Source: Pandoraea cepalis
Lineage (GTDB): Bacteria; Pseudomonadota; Gammaproteobacteria; Burkholderiales; Burkholderiaceae
Assembly (NCBI RefSeq): GCF_902459665.1
Contig: NZ_CABPSL010000010.1
Span: forward strand, 1 to 64,000
Direction: 5' to 3'
Length of the DNA stretch: 64,000 nucleotides
Shown: piece by piece, positions 18,379 to 27,791 of the stretch
How positions within the stretch are numbered: position 1 is the first letter of the stretch
Layout of the letters: each line of letters opens with the position of its first letter
Notes under the pieces: generated by a model
What the model saw: only the letters and a program-made list of their open reading frames with translations
Databases searched by the model: none
Told to the model about the DNA's origin: nothing
Position numbers and translations under genes: made by a program

Positions 18379-18803
18379 CGGCTGGCAGTGCCACGGTCCT
18401 CGCCTTCGATTACGGCGAGCGCCGAATCGGGGTCGCCATCGGCAATCTGATGTTGCGCGAGGCCAGCGCATTGACCGTCGTGGCCAATCTCAATCGTGAA
18501 GTCCGGTTCGCCGAGACCGGTAAGCTCATCGCCGAATGGGAACCCGAACTCATCGTCGTCGGGCTGCCGTGCCATCCGGACGGCACGCCGCACGAGATGA
18601 CCCAGCAAGCCAAGCGCTTCGGCAACCAACTCAACGGACGATTCAACGTGCCGGTCGTGTGGGTCGACGAGCGTTACTCATCGGTCGCTGCGGCCGCGGC
18701 GCTGGCCGAGGCGGGCGTCAAGGTTTCGCAAAAGACATCGCTCGACGCCGAGGCCGCTCGCATCATCCTTCAGCAATATTTCGACGAGCATGTTCCTGTC
18801 TGA
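18375..18803 (+). CDS. ruvX: RuvX/YqgF Holliday-junction resolvase-like nuclease
   Basis: A 142-residue RNase H-fold protein. The first strand [13 protein letters not shown] carries the catalytic Asp; [14 protein letters not shown] and [15 protein letters not shown] are the other conserved blocks, and [15 protein letters not shown] is the usual C-terminus. Family members act in pre-16S rRNA 5'-end processing and have been proposed to cut recombination intermediates. It overlaps yqgE and precedes pyrB by 74 bases; the pyrR gene often found at this point in relatives is absent. Confidence 0.95.
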   Translation: MTAGSATVLAFDYGERRIGVAIGNLMLREASALTVVANLNREVRFAETGKLIAEWEPELIVVGLPCHPDGTPHEMTQQAKRFGNQLNGRFNVPVVWVDERYSSVAAAAALAEAGVKVSQKTSLDAEAARIILQQYFDEHVPV

Positions 18804-18877
18804 TATCCCGAGCGGCATTCCGCCCGCGCGCCGCCAATGCGACGCCGCGCAACGCCATCTCGCCGCGGAGCCCCTGC

Positions 18878-19855
18878 ATGGCTAACGGAATCCTGGGCCG
18901 GCGCGGCCACCCGCAGCTCAACCGCAACGGCGAGCTGAAGCATTTGCTGACGGTGGAAGGGCTGCCGCGCGCCGTATTGATGCACATTCTCGACACCGCC
19001 ACGCAGTTCGTCGGCGTGAACGATGCCGACGTGAAGAAGGTGCCGCTGCTACGCGGCAAGTCGGTCTTCAATCTCTTCTTCGAGAATTCGACACGTACGC
19101 GCACGACGTTCGAGATTGCCGCTGCGCGTCTGTCGGCCGATGTGCTGAATCTGAATATCAACGCGTCCTCGACGAGCAAGGGCGAAACGCTGCTCGACAC
19201 CATCGGCAACCTGTCGGCCATGCACGCGGATCTGTTCGTCGTGCGTCACGCCCAATCGGGCGCACCTTACCTGATCGCGGAGCATTGTGCGCCGCACGTG
19301 CATGTCATCAACGCCGGCGACGGGCGTCACGCGCACCCGACGCAAGGCTTGCTAGACATGTACACGATTCGTCATCACAAGGGCGAATTTCAGAATCTGA
19401 CGGTAGCGATCGTCGGTGACATTCTGCATTCGCGCGTGGCGCGCTCCGACATTCACGCGCTCACCACGCTGGGCGTGCCGGAAGTGCGCGCCATCGGGCC
19501 GCGCACGCTGTTGCCCGAGGGCCTAGAGCAACTCGGCGTGCGCGTATTCCACGACATGGATGAAGGGCTGCGCGACGTCGACGTCATCATCATGTTGCGG
19601 CTACAAAACGAGCGAATGAGCGGCGCGTTGCTGCCGTCGGCGGCCGAGTATTTCAAATATTACGGCCTGACGCCGGCGCGTCTCGCTTTGGCCAAATCCG
19701 ACGCCATCGTCATGCATCCCGGACCGATGAACCGCGGTGTGGAAATCGATTCGGCGGTTGCGGACGGTCCGCAGTCGGTCATTCTCGAACAAGTATCGTT
19801 CGGCATTGCCGTGCGCATGGCGGCGATGAGTATCGTTGCCGCAACGCACGGGTGA
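18878..19855 (+). CDS. pyrB: aspartate carbamoyltransferase catalytic subunit
   Basis: A 325-residue enzyme that joins carbamoyl phosphate and aspartate to N-carbamoylaspartate, the first committed step of pyrimidine synthesis. The carbamoyl-phosphate loop [12 protein letters not shown], the [12 protein letters not shown] loop, [11 protein letters not shown] and the aspartate-site [12 protein letters not shown] are all intact. The start [13 protein letters not shown] follows GGAG 12 bases upstream. It is followed after seven bases by a dihydroorotase-like gene lacking metal ligands, as in pseudomonads where the two proteins form one ATCase holoenzyme; no pyrI-type regulatory chain is seen. 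Confidence 0.97.
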   Translation: MANGILGRRGHPQLNRNGELKHLLTVEGLPRAVLMHILDTATQFVGVNDADVKKVPLLRGKSVFNLFFENSTRTRTTFEIAAARLSADVLNLNINASSTSKGETLLDTIGNLSAMHADLFVVRHAQSGAPYLIAEHCAPHVHVINAGDGRHAHPTQGLLDMYTIRHHKGEFQNLTVAIVGDILHSRVARSDIHALTTLGVPEVRAIGPRTLLPEGLEQLGVRVFHDMDEGLRDVDVIIMLRLQNERMSGALLPSAAEYFKYYGLTPARLALAKSDAIVMHPGPMNRGVEIDSAVADGPQSVILEQVSFGIAVRMAAMSIVAATHG

Positions 19856-19862
19856 GGGCGCC

Positions 19863-21131
19863 ATGAAACTGCATCTGAAGGGCGGCCGCGTCATCGATCC
19901 CTCGACCCGAATCGATCGTGTCCAGGACGTCTTCATCGCGGCGGGCAGCATTGCTGCGCTGGGCATGCCGCCGGCCGACTTCGTCGCTGACCGAACCGTC
20001 GACGTGACGGGGCTGGCGGTCATGCCCGGGCTGGTCGATTTGGCGGCACGTCGCATGACGGCGGCCAGCGAAGCCGCGGCGGCGCTGGCTGGCGGGGTCA
20101 CGCGCGTCGTTTGCCCACCCGATACCACCCCTGTGCTCGACGCGCCGGATCTCGTCGAAATGCTGCAGTTGCGCGCCCGTGCCGTGCACCATGCGCAGGT
20201 GCATCCGCTGGGCGCCTTGACGGTGGGACTTGCCGGCCGAGAACTCACGGAAATGGCGCAGTTGGCGCGAGCGGGCTGCATCGGACTGTCGCAGGCCAAC
20301 GCGTCGATCACCGACAACCGCACCTTGTTGCGCGCGATGCAGTACGCGGGCACGTTTGGGCTGACTGTCTGGTTGCGCCCGCAGGACGCCGCGCTGGCGG
20401 CCGGCGGCGTGGCGGCCAGCGGTGCCGTTGCCTCTCGTCTCGGACTGGCGGGCATTCCGGTGGTGGCCGAGACCATCGCGTTGCACACGATTCTGGAACT
20501 CGTACGTGTGACGGGTACGCGCGTGCATCTGTGCCGTCTGTCGTCCGCAGCGGGGCTGGCGCTCGTGCGCTCGGCCAAGGCCGAAGGGCTGCCGGTGACG
20601 TGCGACGTCGCCGCGCATCATCTCCATCTGAGCGATATGGACATCGGCTATTTTGATGCTCAGTACCGACTCGATCCGCCACTGCGAGGGCAACGTGACC
20701 GAGAGGCCATCCGCGACGCCGCGCGCGACGGCACGGTCGATGCCATTTGCTCGGACCATACGCCGCTGGCGGTCGACGCACGTCTCGTCCCGTTTGCCGA
20801 AGCCGAGCCGGGCGCGAGCGGCGTGGAGTTGCTCCTGTCGCTGGTGTTGAAGTGGGCCGACGAGTCGCGCGTGCCGCTGGTCGATGCGCTGGCGCGGGTG
20901 ACGTACGGGCCGGGACAGCGGCTCGCGACGGTGGCCCCGGGGGCGGGCCGGCTTGCGCCGGGGCAACCGGCAGACCTATGTGTGTTTGCGCCGTCGGCAC
21001 ACTGGACGGTGGCCGCGCAGCAGATGCGCAGTGCCGGCCACAACACGCCGTTTCTGGGTTACGAAGTGCCGGGTCGTGTAGGTCTCACGCTGGTGGGTGG
21101 CCACGTGGCGCACGAAACCCTCGCCGTCTAG
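19863..21131 (+). CDS. pyrC': pseudo-dihydroorotase PyrC' (non-catalytic ATCase partner)
   Basis: A 422-residue amidohydrolase-fold protein of the dihydroorotase family. Active enzymes carry D-x-H-x-H-x-R-x-P-G in the first metal site; here residues 57-66 read LVDLAARRMT, so both His ligands are gone, and no carbamylated Lys signature is evident, although the late SDHTPL motif survives. In Pseudomonas such an inactive homologue is required for assembly of active ATCase. Position seven bases after pyrB and the loss of the HxH pair suggest the same structural role, with a true PyrC elsewhere in the genome. Confidence 0.88.
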   Translation: MKLHLKGGRVIDPSTRIDRVQDVFIAAGSIAALGMPPADFVADRTVDVTGLAVMPGLVDLAARRMTAASEAAAALAGGVTRVVCPPDTTPVLDAPDLVEMLQLRARAVHHAQVHPLGALTVGLAGRELTEMAQLARAGCIGLSQANASITDNRTLLRAMQYAGTFGLTVWLRPQDAALAAGGVAASGAVASRLGLAGIPVVAETIALHTILELVRVTGTRVHLCRLSSAAGLALVRSAKAEGLPVTCDVAAHHLHLSDMDIGYFDAQYRLDPPLRGQRDREAIRDAARDGTVDAICSDHTPLAVDARLVPFAEAEPGASGVELLLSLVLKWADESRVPLVDALARVTYGPGQRLATVAPGAGRLAPGQPADLCVFAPSAHWTVAAQQMRSAGHNTPFLGYEVPGRVGLTLVGGHVAHETLAV

Positions 21132-21143
21132 GATGCGATTGTC

Positions 21144-21974
21144 GTGCTGCTAATCAAAAAAATTCGTCTTGCCTTGCACCTCACACGCGGTCTGCTGACC
21201 GCGCTGCTGTTTTTCCCGTTCCTGTCGGAAGCGGCGAAGCATCGTCGCATTCGCGCATGGTCACAAAAGCTGTTGACGCTGTGCGGCATGCGTCTCGAAG
21301 TCGAGCAGCGGGCGCCGTTGCCCGACAGCGGCGTGATGCTGCTGTGCAACCACGTGTCGTGGATCGACATCTTCGCGATCAATGCGTGGCAGCCGGTGCG
21401 GTTTGTCGCCAAGGCCGAGATTCGCCACTGGCCGTTGGTCGGCTGGCTGTGCGTGCAGACGCGCACCATCTTCCTGCAACGTGAGCGCCGTGCCGACGCC
21501 CGCCGCATCATGCATTACCTGTCCGATTGCCTGCGCGATGGGGACATCATCACCGTCTTCCCCGAAGGCACGACCACGGACGGTCGAAGCTTGTTGCCGT
21601 TCCACGCCAATCTGCTGCAGGCGCCGGTGGCTACGTCCAGGCCGGTGCAGCCGCTGTGTCTGTTCTATACCGATGCCGAGAGCGGGCGCCATACGATGGC
21701 GCCGGCGTATATCGGCGAAACGAGTCTGATCGAGTCCATCGACATGATTCTGCGCGCGCCGCCCATGACGGTGCGCTTGTCGGTGGGCGAACCGCAGCAT
21801 CCGCAAGACGGTCAGCACCGTCGCGAGTTTGCGCTCGGCGCGCAGCGGGCGGTTGGCGATGCCTTGCAAGGGTTTCTGCCCGAGGCAGTGTTGCCGCAGA
21901 GCGGATCGGTCGGCTCGCGTGACTCGGCATTGGGTGACGAAGACGACGATACGGTGCGGGCCGTTCAGGTCTGA
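21144..21974 (+). CDS. 1-acyl-sn-glycerol-3-phosphate acyltransferase (PlsC family)
   Basis: A 276-residue membrane-associated acyltransferase that adds an acyl chain to lysophosphatidate in phospholipid synthesis. The catalytic H-x4-D (NHVSWID, His70 and Asp75), the substrate motif FPEGTTTDG and an N-terminal hydrophobic segment (about 15-28) are present. It starts at GTG (21144), 12 bases after the preceding stop, so it belongs to the pyr operon. An acidic C-terminal tail (GDEDDDT) is not conserved. It could be an ornithine-lipid O-acyltransferase (OlsA) instead. Confidence 0.88.
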   Translation: MLLIKKIRLALHLTRGLLTALLFFPFLSEAAKHRRIRAWSQKLLTLCGMRLEVEQRAPLPDSGVMLLCNHVSWIDIFAINAWQPVRFVAKAEIRHWPLVGWLCVQTRTIFLQRERRADARRIMHYLSDCLRDGDIITVFPEGTTTDGRSLLPFHANLLQAPVATSRPVQPLCLFYTDAESGRHTMAPAYIGETSLIESIDMILRAPPMTVRLSVGEPQHPQDGQHRREFALGAQRAVGDALQGFLPEAVLPQSGSVGSRDSALGDEDDDTVRAVQV

Positions 21975-21990
21975 CGCGTGTCGCGCGACA

Positions 21991-22017
21991 CAAAAAACGG
22001 CGCCCGTGGGCGCCGTT
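21991..22017 (-). terminator. terminator of the leftward glycan/apaH transcript
   Basis: The stem AACGGCGCCC / GGGCGCCGTT (21996-22005 and 22008-22017) is followed on the minus strand by TTTTTT. It lies about 80 bases past the apaH stop and also faces the convergent acyltransferase gene. Confidence 0.85.
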
Positions 22018-22098
22018 ATCGTTCGTCAGGGCGATGACCGTAGCGACGCAGACGTCACTCACGAGACGGGCCGCAAGACGTCGCCCCCGCGCGATCAA

Positions 22099-23106
22099 TC
22101 AATGGCCTTTGCGCTTCTCGGCTTTGTCCGCTTTCGCCGATTTCCCAGCCCTCTCCACCTTTCCAACCTTTCTGATTTTGCCTACGGCGCCTCTATCGGA
22201 CTTCTCGGCTTTCGCGGCCTTGGGCGCGTCTTGGGTCCTGTCCGCCTTTTTGACCTTGTCGCGCGTCTTGTCGTCAGCCATTGCAAGCGGATCGCGAATC
22301 TGCGGGCAGTCGACCTGGACCAGCTCGCGCGCGGCGGGCGTGCTGGCGAGCTTCACCGCGGATAACTGCCCGCCCCAGACGCAGCCCGTATCGAGCGCGA
22401 GCAGATTGTCGCGCATGACCAGGCCGAGCGCGGACCAGTGACCGAACGCCACCGTGACATTGGCTGTGCGACGGTTCGGCGTGTCGAACCAGGGCTTCAA
22501 CTCATCCGTGGCCGCGTCGGCCCCTTCCTTGATCTTGAAGTCGATGCGCCCGTCCGCTGTGCAAAAGCGCATGCGGGTGAGGGCGTTGATTGTGAGACGT
22601 TGACGGTCTTCGTCGCTCAGATCGTCTTGCCACCGATCGGGCTGATTGCCGAACATGCGCGACAGGAACGTTCTCCAGTCCGGGCCACGCAACTGCCGCT
22701 CCACGTCGCGAGCGAGCGTGATGACCTGCGCGGCGTCCCATTGTGGGAGCACGCCGGCATGCACCATCAGATGACCCTGTGCGAAATGCGCGAGCGGTCG
22801 ATGGCGTACCCAGTCGATGAGGGCGTCGCGGTCGGGGGCCTTGAGAATGTCGTCGAGGGTGTCGCTGCCGTGGGTCTGGCGCACACCGGCCGCCACGGCC
22901 AGCAGATGAAGATCGTGATTGCCGAGCACGGCCGTGACGCGATCGCCCAGCGCGATGACCTGGCGCAACGTATCGAGCGAGCGCGGCCCGCGATTGACGA
23001 GGTCGCCTGCCAGCCAGAGATCCGCGTCCGGAGGCAGGTGCGCGAGCAGTTGTTCAAACGACGTCTGGCAACCCTGCAGGTCGCCGATAGCATAGATGTC
23101 ACGCAT
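22099..23106 (-). CDS. apaH: symmetrical bis(5'-nucleosyl)-tetraphosphatase
   Basis: A 335-residue metallophosphoesterase that splits Ap4A into two ADP. The family motifs GDLQGC, GDLVNRGPRS and GNHDLHLLA are in the first 75 residues, with the rest of the ApaH core to about residue 280. The odd part is the last 55 residues, which are rich in Lys/Ala (repeats like KADKAEK) and absent from typical ApaH proteins of about 275-285 residues; a basic tail could bind RNA, DNA or ribosomes. It is the last gene of the leftward glycan operon, 96 bases after the WecA-like gene. Confidence 0.95.
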   Translation of the reverse strand: MRDIYAIGDLQGCQTSFEQLLAHLPPDADLWLAGDLVNRGPRSLDTLRQVIALGDRVTAVLGNHDLHLLAVAAGVRQTHGSDTLDDILKAPDRDALIDWVRHRPLAHFAQGHLMVHAGVLPQWDAAQVITLARDVERQLRGPDWRTFLSRMFGNQPDRWQDDLSDEDRQRLTINALTRMRFCTADGRIDFKIKEGADAATDELKPWFDTPNRRTANVTVAFGHWSALGLVMRDNLLALDTGCVWGGQLSAVKLASTPAARELVQVDCPQIRDPLAMADDKTRDKVKKADRTQDAPKAAKAEKSDRGAVGKIRKVGKVERAGKSAKADKAEKRKGH

Positions 23107-23202
23107 GGCGGAGGTGGCGCTGTCTCGTCTGTCTAGTTGTCCCGATCATGGGGATGGCGGGTGCCGCGGCTTCGCGCCTGCGATGCGTTGCCCTTGGAGC
23201 GT

Positions 23203-24294
23203 TCACTTTTTGAAAATCAGCCAGCGGGGTGCTTTGAAGCGAACGATGCGCAGATACAGCCAGACATACGTCACCATGAAGGCGACGCAGCACAGCGCGA
23301 GCACCAGACTGTGTCGCCAGAACACCGTCGCCGGGATCACTGCCAGCAAGCATAGCAGCCAGAGGTACGGAGACGTCAAGGAGTTGCGTTGCGTCAGCGC
23401 GCTTGCCGTGCGGGCGCCGACGGCCCAACGCATCAGCCGCTTGTAGACGAGCATGTGCAGGTGCACGCCATCGGGAATGCCGGGCGACATGCCGCGCACG
23501 AAGCGCTTGCGATAGATTGAGAAACAGACCTCGAAGGCGGGGTAAATCACCATCAGTGCCGGGTACCACGGCGACACCTGCGGGTTGCGCATGACCAGCA
23601 ACACGGCAATTTCGGCCAGCATGAAGCCGATGAAATACGCGCCGCCATCGCCGAGAAAGATCAGTCCGCCGGGAAAATTGAAGATGAAGAACCCGAGGAT
23701 CGCGCCCACCATGATCATTGAGGTAGTGAGCACAACGGGGTCTTGTACCTGAAACCCGACATAGCCGAGCGAGGCGAACATGATCATCGCGACCATCGCG
23801 GCGAGCCCGTTGAACCCGTCGATGATGTTGACGGCATTGGCCATGCCGGCCACGCATAGCACGGTGAGTGGTACCGACACGGCGGCGAGCATCAGCGCGT
23901 GGTCGGCCAAGCCGATGTCGATGCGCGTGATATGGATGTCGAGCAGAAGCCAGGCCAGCAGCGCGGCGAACATCGTGCAGATGAGACGCACCGTCGGCGT
24001 CACTTTCTTGGTCAGGTCTTCGACAAAGCCGGAGAAGAATGCGGGCAGGCCGCAGGCGACGAGCAGGAGGATATTGCGCGAGACGACGGGATACGAGAAA
24101 CCGAGCGCCGTGGCGGCCACGATCAGGCCCGCCAGAATGCCGACGCCGCCGATGCGCGGAACCGGACGCACGTGAAACTTCTGCACGCCGGCAACATCGC
24201 TATCGCCGGAGAAGCGGGCGTGAACGTGCGCATAGCGGACGATCAAGAGCGTCGCGATGAACGACACGAGCAGGGCGATGGCGAGACTCAGCAT
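23203..24294 (-). CDS. WecA/WbpL-type undecaprenyl-phosphate glycosyl-1-phosphate transferase, copy 1
   Basis: A 363-residue polytopic inner-membrane protein with about 10-11 helices. It should start a lipid-linked glycan by moving a sugar-1-phosphate (commonly a HexNAc-1-P) from a UDP-sugar to undecaprenyl phosphate. Signatures of the MraY/WecA family: VPRIGG near residue 44, NIIDGFNGLAAM, LIFLGDGGAYFIGF and the cytoplasmic DGVHLHML loop. It is a close paralogue of the gene immediately upstream, aligned over its full length. Start MLSLAIALL is chosen over an upstream frame lacking membrane character. Confidence 0.9.
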   Translation of the reverse strand: MLSLAIALLVSFIATLLIVRYAHVHARFSGDSDVAGVQKFHVRPVPRIGGVGILAGLIVAATALGFSYPVVSRNILLLVACGLPAFFSGFVEDLTKKVTPTVRLICTMFAALLAWLLLDIHITRIDIGLADHALMLAAVSVPLTVLCVAGMANAVNIIDGFNGLAAMVAMIMFASLGYVGFQVQDPVVLTTSMIMVGAILGFFIFNFPGGLIFLGDGGAYFIGFMLAEIAVLLVMRNPQVSPWYPALMVIYPAFEVCFSIYRKRFVRGMSPGIPDGVHLHMLVYKRLMRWAVGARTASALTQRNSLTSPYLWLLCLLAVIPATVFWRHSLVLALCCVAFMVTYVWLYLRIVRFKAPRWLIFKK

Positions 24295-24350
24295 GATGCG
24301 ATGTAACGGCCGATGATTCGGCCGTCGAAGAGAGAATTCGGAAAGACGTC

Positions 24351-25445
24351 TTACTTCTTCTTGACCACCATCCAACGCGGCGAGCGGAATCTTACGATTC
24401 GCTGATACAACCAGACGTACGCCACGATGAATATCAGACAGCAGGCCGCCAAAAGACCACTATGCCGCCAGAAAATCGTTGCCGGAACGACGGCCGAAAG
24501 ACACAGCACCCAAAGGTAAGGGGAGGTCATCGAATTACGTCGTGCGAGTTGTGATGCGATTTTCGAACCGACGGCCCAGCGCAATACTCGCTTGTAGATG
24601 AGCATGTGAAGGTGCACGCCGTCAGGCATGCTGGGAGAGACTCCGCGGACGAAGCGTCGCCGGTAGATCGAGAAGCAGACTTCGAAAATCGGGTAAATCA
24701 ACATGAGTGCCGGATACCACGGGGAGACCAGCGGGTTTCGCATCACGAGCAGAATGGCGAGTTCCGCAAGCATGAACCCAAGGAAATAGGCGCCGCCATC
24801 CCCGAGAAAAATCAACCCATTTGGGTAATTCAAGATGAAAAAGCCGAGCACTGCGCCGACCATCATCATCGCGGCGGAAAGCACGATGTTATCGCCGACC
24901 TGAAACGCGACGTAGCCCAGCGACATGAACATGAAAATGCTGACCATCGCGGCAAGTCCATTGAAGCCGTCGATGATATTGATCGCATTGGTCATCGCCG
25001 CAGTGCAGATGACGGTCAATGCGACGGAAATCGCTGGAATGGCGAGCAGAGCGTCAATCGGGGCAATGCCGATGCGATTGATGTGGATGCCCAATATCCA
25101 ATAGGCGACGAGCGCCGACACCATGGCGCACAGCAAGCGCATTCTTGGGGAGACACGTTTGGTGATGTCTTCTATGAATCCGCCGAGAAACACCGGTGCG
25201 GCGCTGGCGGCCAGCAGCAAAATTTCTTCGAGGCGTCCTTCGTATCGGAAAGTTGCGAAGGTGCCGGCGACAAGCAGACCGAACATAATGCCCAAACCGC
25301 CAATGCGTGGCACAGGATGGGCATGAACCTTCTGAACCCCTTTTGTGTCGCTATCGCTGGAAAAATGCGCATGCACGTGGGCATACCGCACAATAAGCAG
25401 CGTAGTGACAAATGAAACCACCAATGCCAATGTCAGGTTCAGCAT
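24351..25445 (-). CDS. WecA/WbpL-type undecaprenyl-phosphate glycosyl-1-phosphate transferase, copy 2
   Basis: A 364-residue paralogue of the downstream copy, with the same motifs in the same order (VPRIGG, NIIDGFNGLAAM, LIFLGDGGAYFLGF, DGVHLHML) and the same Lys-rich C-terminus. Clear differences sit in the helix 2-3 region (residues about 55-80) and the loop HINRIGIAPIDALLA. Its codons are visibly less GC-rich than the sister copy, so it may be a recent import or the sister a homogenised duplicate. Two initiating enzymes in one operon suggest two different first sugars or two glycans. Confidence 0.9.
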   Translation of the reverse strand: MLNLTLALVVSFVTTLLIVRYAHVHAHFSSDSDTKGVQKVHAHPVPRIGGLGIMFGLLVAGTFATFRYEGRLEEILLLAASAAPVFLGGFIEDITKRVSPRMRLLCAMVSALVAYWILGIHINRIGIAPIDALLAIPAISVALTVICTAAMTNAINIIDGFNGLAAMVSIFMFMSLGYVAFQVGDNIVLSAAMMMVGAVLGFFILNYPNGLIFLGDGGAYFLGFMLAELAILLVMRNPLVSPWYPALMLIYPIFEVCFSIYRRRFVRGVSPSMPDGVHLHMLIYKRVLRWAVGSKIASQLARRNSMTSPYLWVLCLSAVVPATIFWRHSGLLAACCLIFIVAYVWLYQRIVRFRSPRWMVVKKK

Positions 25446-25512
25446 GTTACGGACAAGTTAATCGCGTTGATTAGTATTTATGTGCGATTGGCGTTCCCTC
25501 GCTAAGCCCGCT

Positions 25513-26655
25513 TTAATCGTGAGTCGAGCCAAACGGAGTCCCCCGATTGACTTCGCCGAGTATTCTCAAGTACTCGGCGATCACCAATCGCTCGTCGAAA
25601 TTTTGCGCTACTTTAGCACGCCCGGCCTCCCCGACCGCCGCGAGATCACCCGCTGACATGTCTGCCACCTGTTTCATCTTCGCGGCCAGTGCCGCCGCGT
25701 TCTGTACGGGGATGACCCATCCTGTCACGCCTTCGCTCACCACCTCACGGCAGCCCTGAACGTCGGTCGTGATCACAGGGCGGCCCATGGCACTCGCTTC
25801 GAGAAGGGTTCGCGATAAACCCTCCCGATAAGATGGCAGCACGATGCAGTGTGCTTGCGCGATGAAGGGGCGAACTTCCTGCGTCACGCCCAAATATTCG
25901 ACGAGACCTTCCCGCTCCCACGCGGCCACCTGCTCACGCGAGATCGCTGTTGGATTTTCAACGTCGGCGGGGCCCAACAACTGGCATCGGACGTGCGGCA
26001 TCGTCACCTTCAGCGCGCGCGCGGCTTCCACGAACTCCAGCACGCCTTTGTCGCGCAATAGCCGCGCAATCAACAAAAATCGAAATGTGCCATCGTCTCC
26101 CGGCCAAGGGGCGGGGGCGAAATGATCCAGATTGATGCCTTCCCCCGGGAGAAGACGTGCTTTGCGTATATCGACGAGCCCGCCGTTGACCATGGCATCG
26201 AAGTCCGCCGTATTGAGCAACCAGTTCTCCCGCGTGTGACGGAAGGCATACCGGTACAAGAAGCGGACGACATGCGTAATGAACGATCTGTTGATGAACA
26301 CGGTGCCCATACCCGTCGTGATCGATACCGACGCAATCCCAGCCCAATGCGCCGCCATGGCGCCGTAGATATTCGGCTTGATCGTGTAATGGAAGCAGAC
26401 CGCAGGACGAACGCGTCGGTACAGGCGATACAGACGCATCGCGAAGGCGATGTCCTGCAGCGGATTCTGCCCTTTGGACGCCATCGGCATGAGGTGTACC
26501 GTGCACCCCATCTCGCGCAGCAAGGGCGAATAGTCGTCATCCGGGGCCACGACGTGGACGGGGTGCCCGTCGGCCAGGAGTGCCCGGATCGGGCCGCCAC
26601 GAAAATTATGAATCGACCAGAAAGAGTTCGAGCAGAAAAGAACGGGTGCTTGCAT
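25513..26655 (-). CDS. GT4-family glycosyltransferase
   Basis: A 380-residue retaining GT-B glycosyltransferase. The N-terminal half binds the acceptor (FCSNSFWSIHNFRGG, FHYTIKPNIYGAMAAHWAG) and the C-terminal half the nucleotide sugar, with the E-x7-E motif EGLSRTLLE and GRPVITTDVQGCREVV after it. It resembles the CapM/PglA branch, which adds a second sugar to a lipid-linked precursor at the cytoplasmic face. It lies 67 bases upstream of the WecA-like pair and five bases after the next glycosyltransferase. Sugar specificity cannot be read from sequence. Confidence 0.88.
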   Translation of the reverse strand: MQAPVLFCSNSFWSIHNFRGGPIRALLADGHPVHVVAPDDDYSPLLREMGCTVHLMPMASKGQNPLQDIAFAMRLYRLYRRVRPAVCFHYTIKPNIYGAMAAHWAGIASVSITTGMGTVFINRSFITHVVRFLYRYAFRHTRENWLLNTADFDAMVNGGLVDIRKARLLPGEGINLDHFAPAPWPGDDGTFRFLLIARLLRDKGVLEFVEAARALKVTMPHVRCQLLGPADVENPTAISREQVAAWEREGLVEYLGVTQEVRPFIAQAHCIVLPSYREGLSRTLLEASAMGRPVITTDVQGCREVVSEGVTGWVIPVQNAAALAAKMKQVADMSAGDLAAVGEAGRAKVAQNFDERLVIAEYLRILGEVNRGTPFGSTHD

Positions 26656-26660
26656 GGGAT

Positions 26661-27791
26661 TCAGTGGATTTCGGCTTGAGCCGCTGCAAGACGCGCATAC
26701 ACCGCGATCCAGCGCGTCACGACTGCATCGAGAGAGTAATGGGTGATGATGCGCTCGCGATTGGCGGCGCCGGTCGCGTGACGCGCGCTCGCGTCGGCGC
26801 GCAGATGGCGAATCAGGGCGTCCCCGAGCGCCTGCGCGCTGCCTACCGGCACGAGCGTGTTGCCCGAGACGGTGCCGAGGAGTTCGCGCACCCCCCCGCA
26901 GTCAGTCGACACGACGGGCAAGCCGCTGGCCATCGCCTCGCCAATCACGAGCGGCAATCCTTCCCAGGCGGACGACATCGCATAGACGTCCGCAGCACAC
27001 ATCCATTGCGCGATGTCGTTGCTACGCCCGAGCAGCGTAATCGCATGGGCCAGCCCGCGTGCGTCCACGAGCGCCTGCATAGCACCGCGCAGCGGCCCGT
27101 CTCCGGCGATCGCGAGGCGTGCTTCGGGCACCGCCAGGAGCACATGCGAGAACGCGTCGATCAGCGTCGGATAGTCCTTCGCTTCAACCATCCGGCCCGC
27201 CGCGAAGACGATGGGCGTCGCCGTCGAGGGCAACGTGGGTATGGCCGCACGCCACTGCGACCGAACCTGCTCATCGGGACGGTAGCGATCCGTGTCGATG
27301 CCGTTGGGCACGCTCACGATACGTTCCGCCGGCGCGGCGCGTTGCGCAACGAAGGCGGCCACCGCGTCATCGCTGACGTTCGTCGTCAAATCCGTCCACC
27401 GATCCGTCAGCCGATAGGCCAGCATCCGCAGACGTCCGCCTTCATTGCGGCTGTGCGCGCTCGTCACCAGCACCGGCACCGGGGCAAACCACCGAGCCAC
27501 GCGAGCCAGCAGGTTGGCATGCACCATGTGGGCGTGCACGACGTCGGGCTGCCACGCGCGCAGGTGCGCGACGAGGCTTCGCAACGCACACACGAGGGAC
27601 CACGGCGTCTTGCCCGCCTTCAATTCAATGAGCGTGAGCCGCGGCGATTCCGGCAAGGCGATGGCACAGGTGCCCGTGAGCGAGATGAGTGCGACGTCAT
27701 GCCCGCGCGCGAGGAAACCCCGGGCGAGATCGGCGACCTGCGTTTCCGCTCCCCCCAATTGCAGACCGGTGACGAACAGAACGATCTTCAT
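26661..27791 (-). CDS. GT4-family glycosyltransferase
   Basis: A 376-residue GT-B enzyme starting MKIVLFVTGLQLGGAETQVADLARG, the classic GT4 N-terminus with the GGAE donor loop. VFAAGRMVEAKDYPTLI and the E-x7-E motif EGLPLVIGE mark the C-terminal nucleotide-sugar domain. It acts in the cytoplasm on a membrane-anchored acceptor. Its ATG overlaps the stop of the preceding glycosyltransferase by four bases, so the two are coupled. Confidence 0.9.
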   Translation of the reverse strand: MKIVLFVTGLQLGGAETQVADLARGFLARGHDVALISLTGTCAIALPESPRLTLIELKAGKTPWSLVCALRSLVAHLRAWQPDVVHAHMVHANLLARVARWFAPVPVLVTSAHSRNEGGRLRMLAYRLTDRWTDLTTNVSDDAVAAFVAQRAAPAERIVSVPNGIDTDRYRPDEQVRSQWRAAIPTLPSTATPIVFAAGRMVEAKDYPTLIDAFSHVLLAVPEARLAIAGDGPLRGAMQALVDARGLAHAITLLGRSNDIAQWMCAADVYAMSSAWEGLPLVIGEAMASGLPVVSTDCGGVRELLGTVSGNTLVPVGSAQALGDALIRHLRADASARHATGAANRERIITHYSLDAVVTRWIAVYARLAAAQAEIH

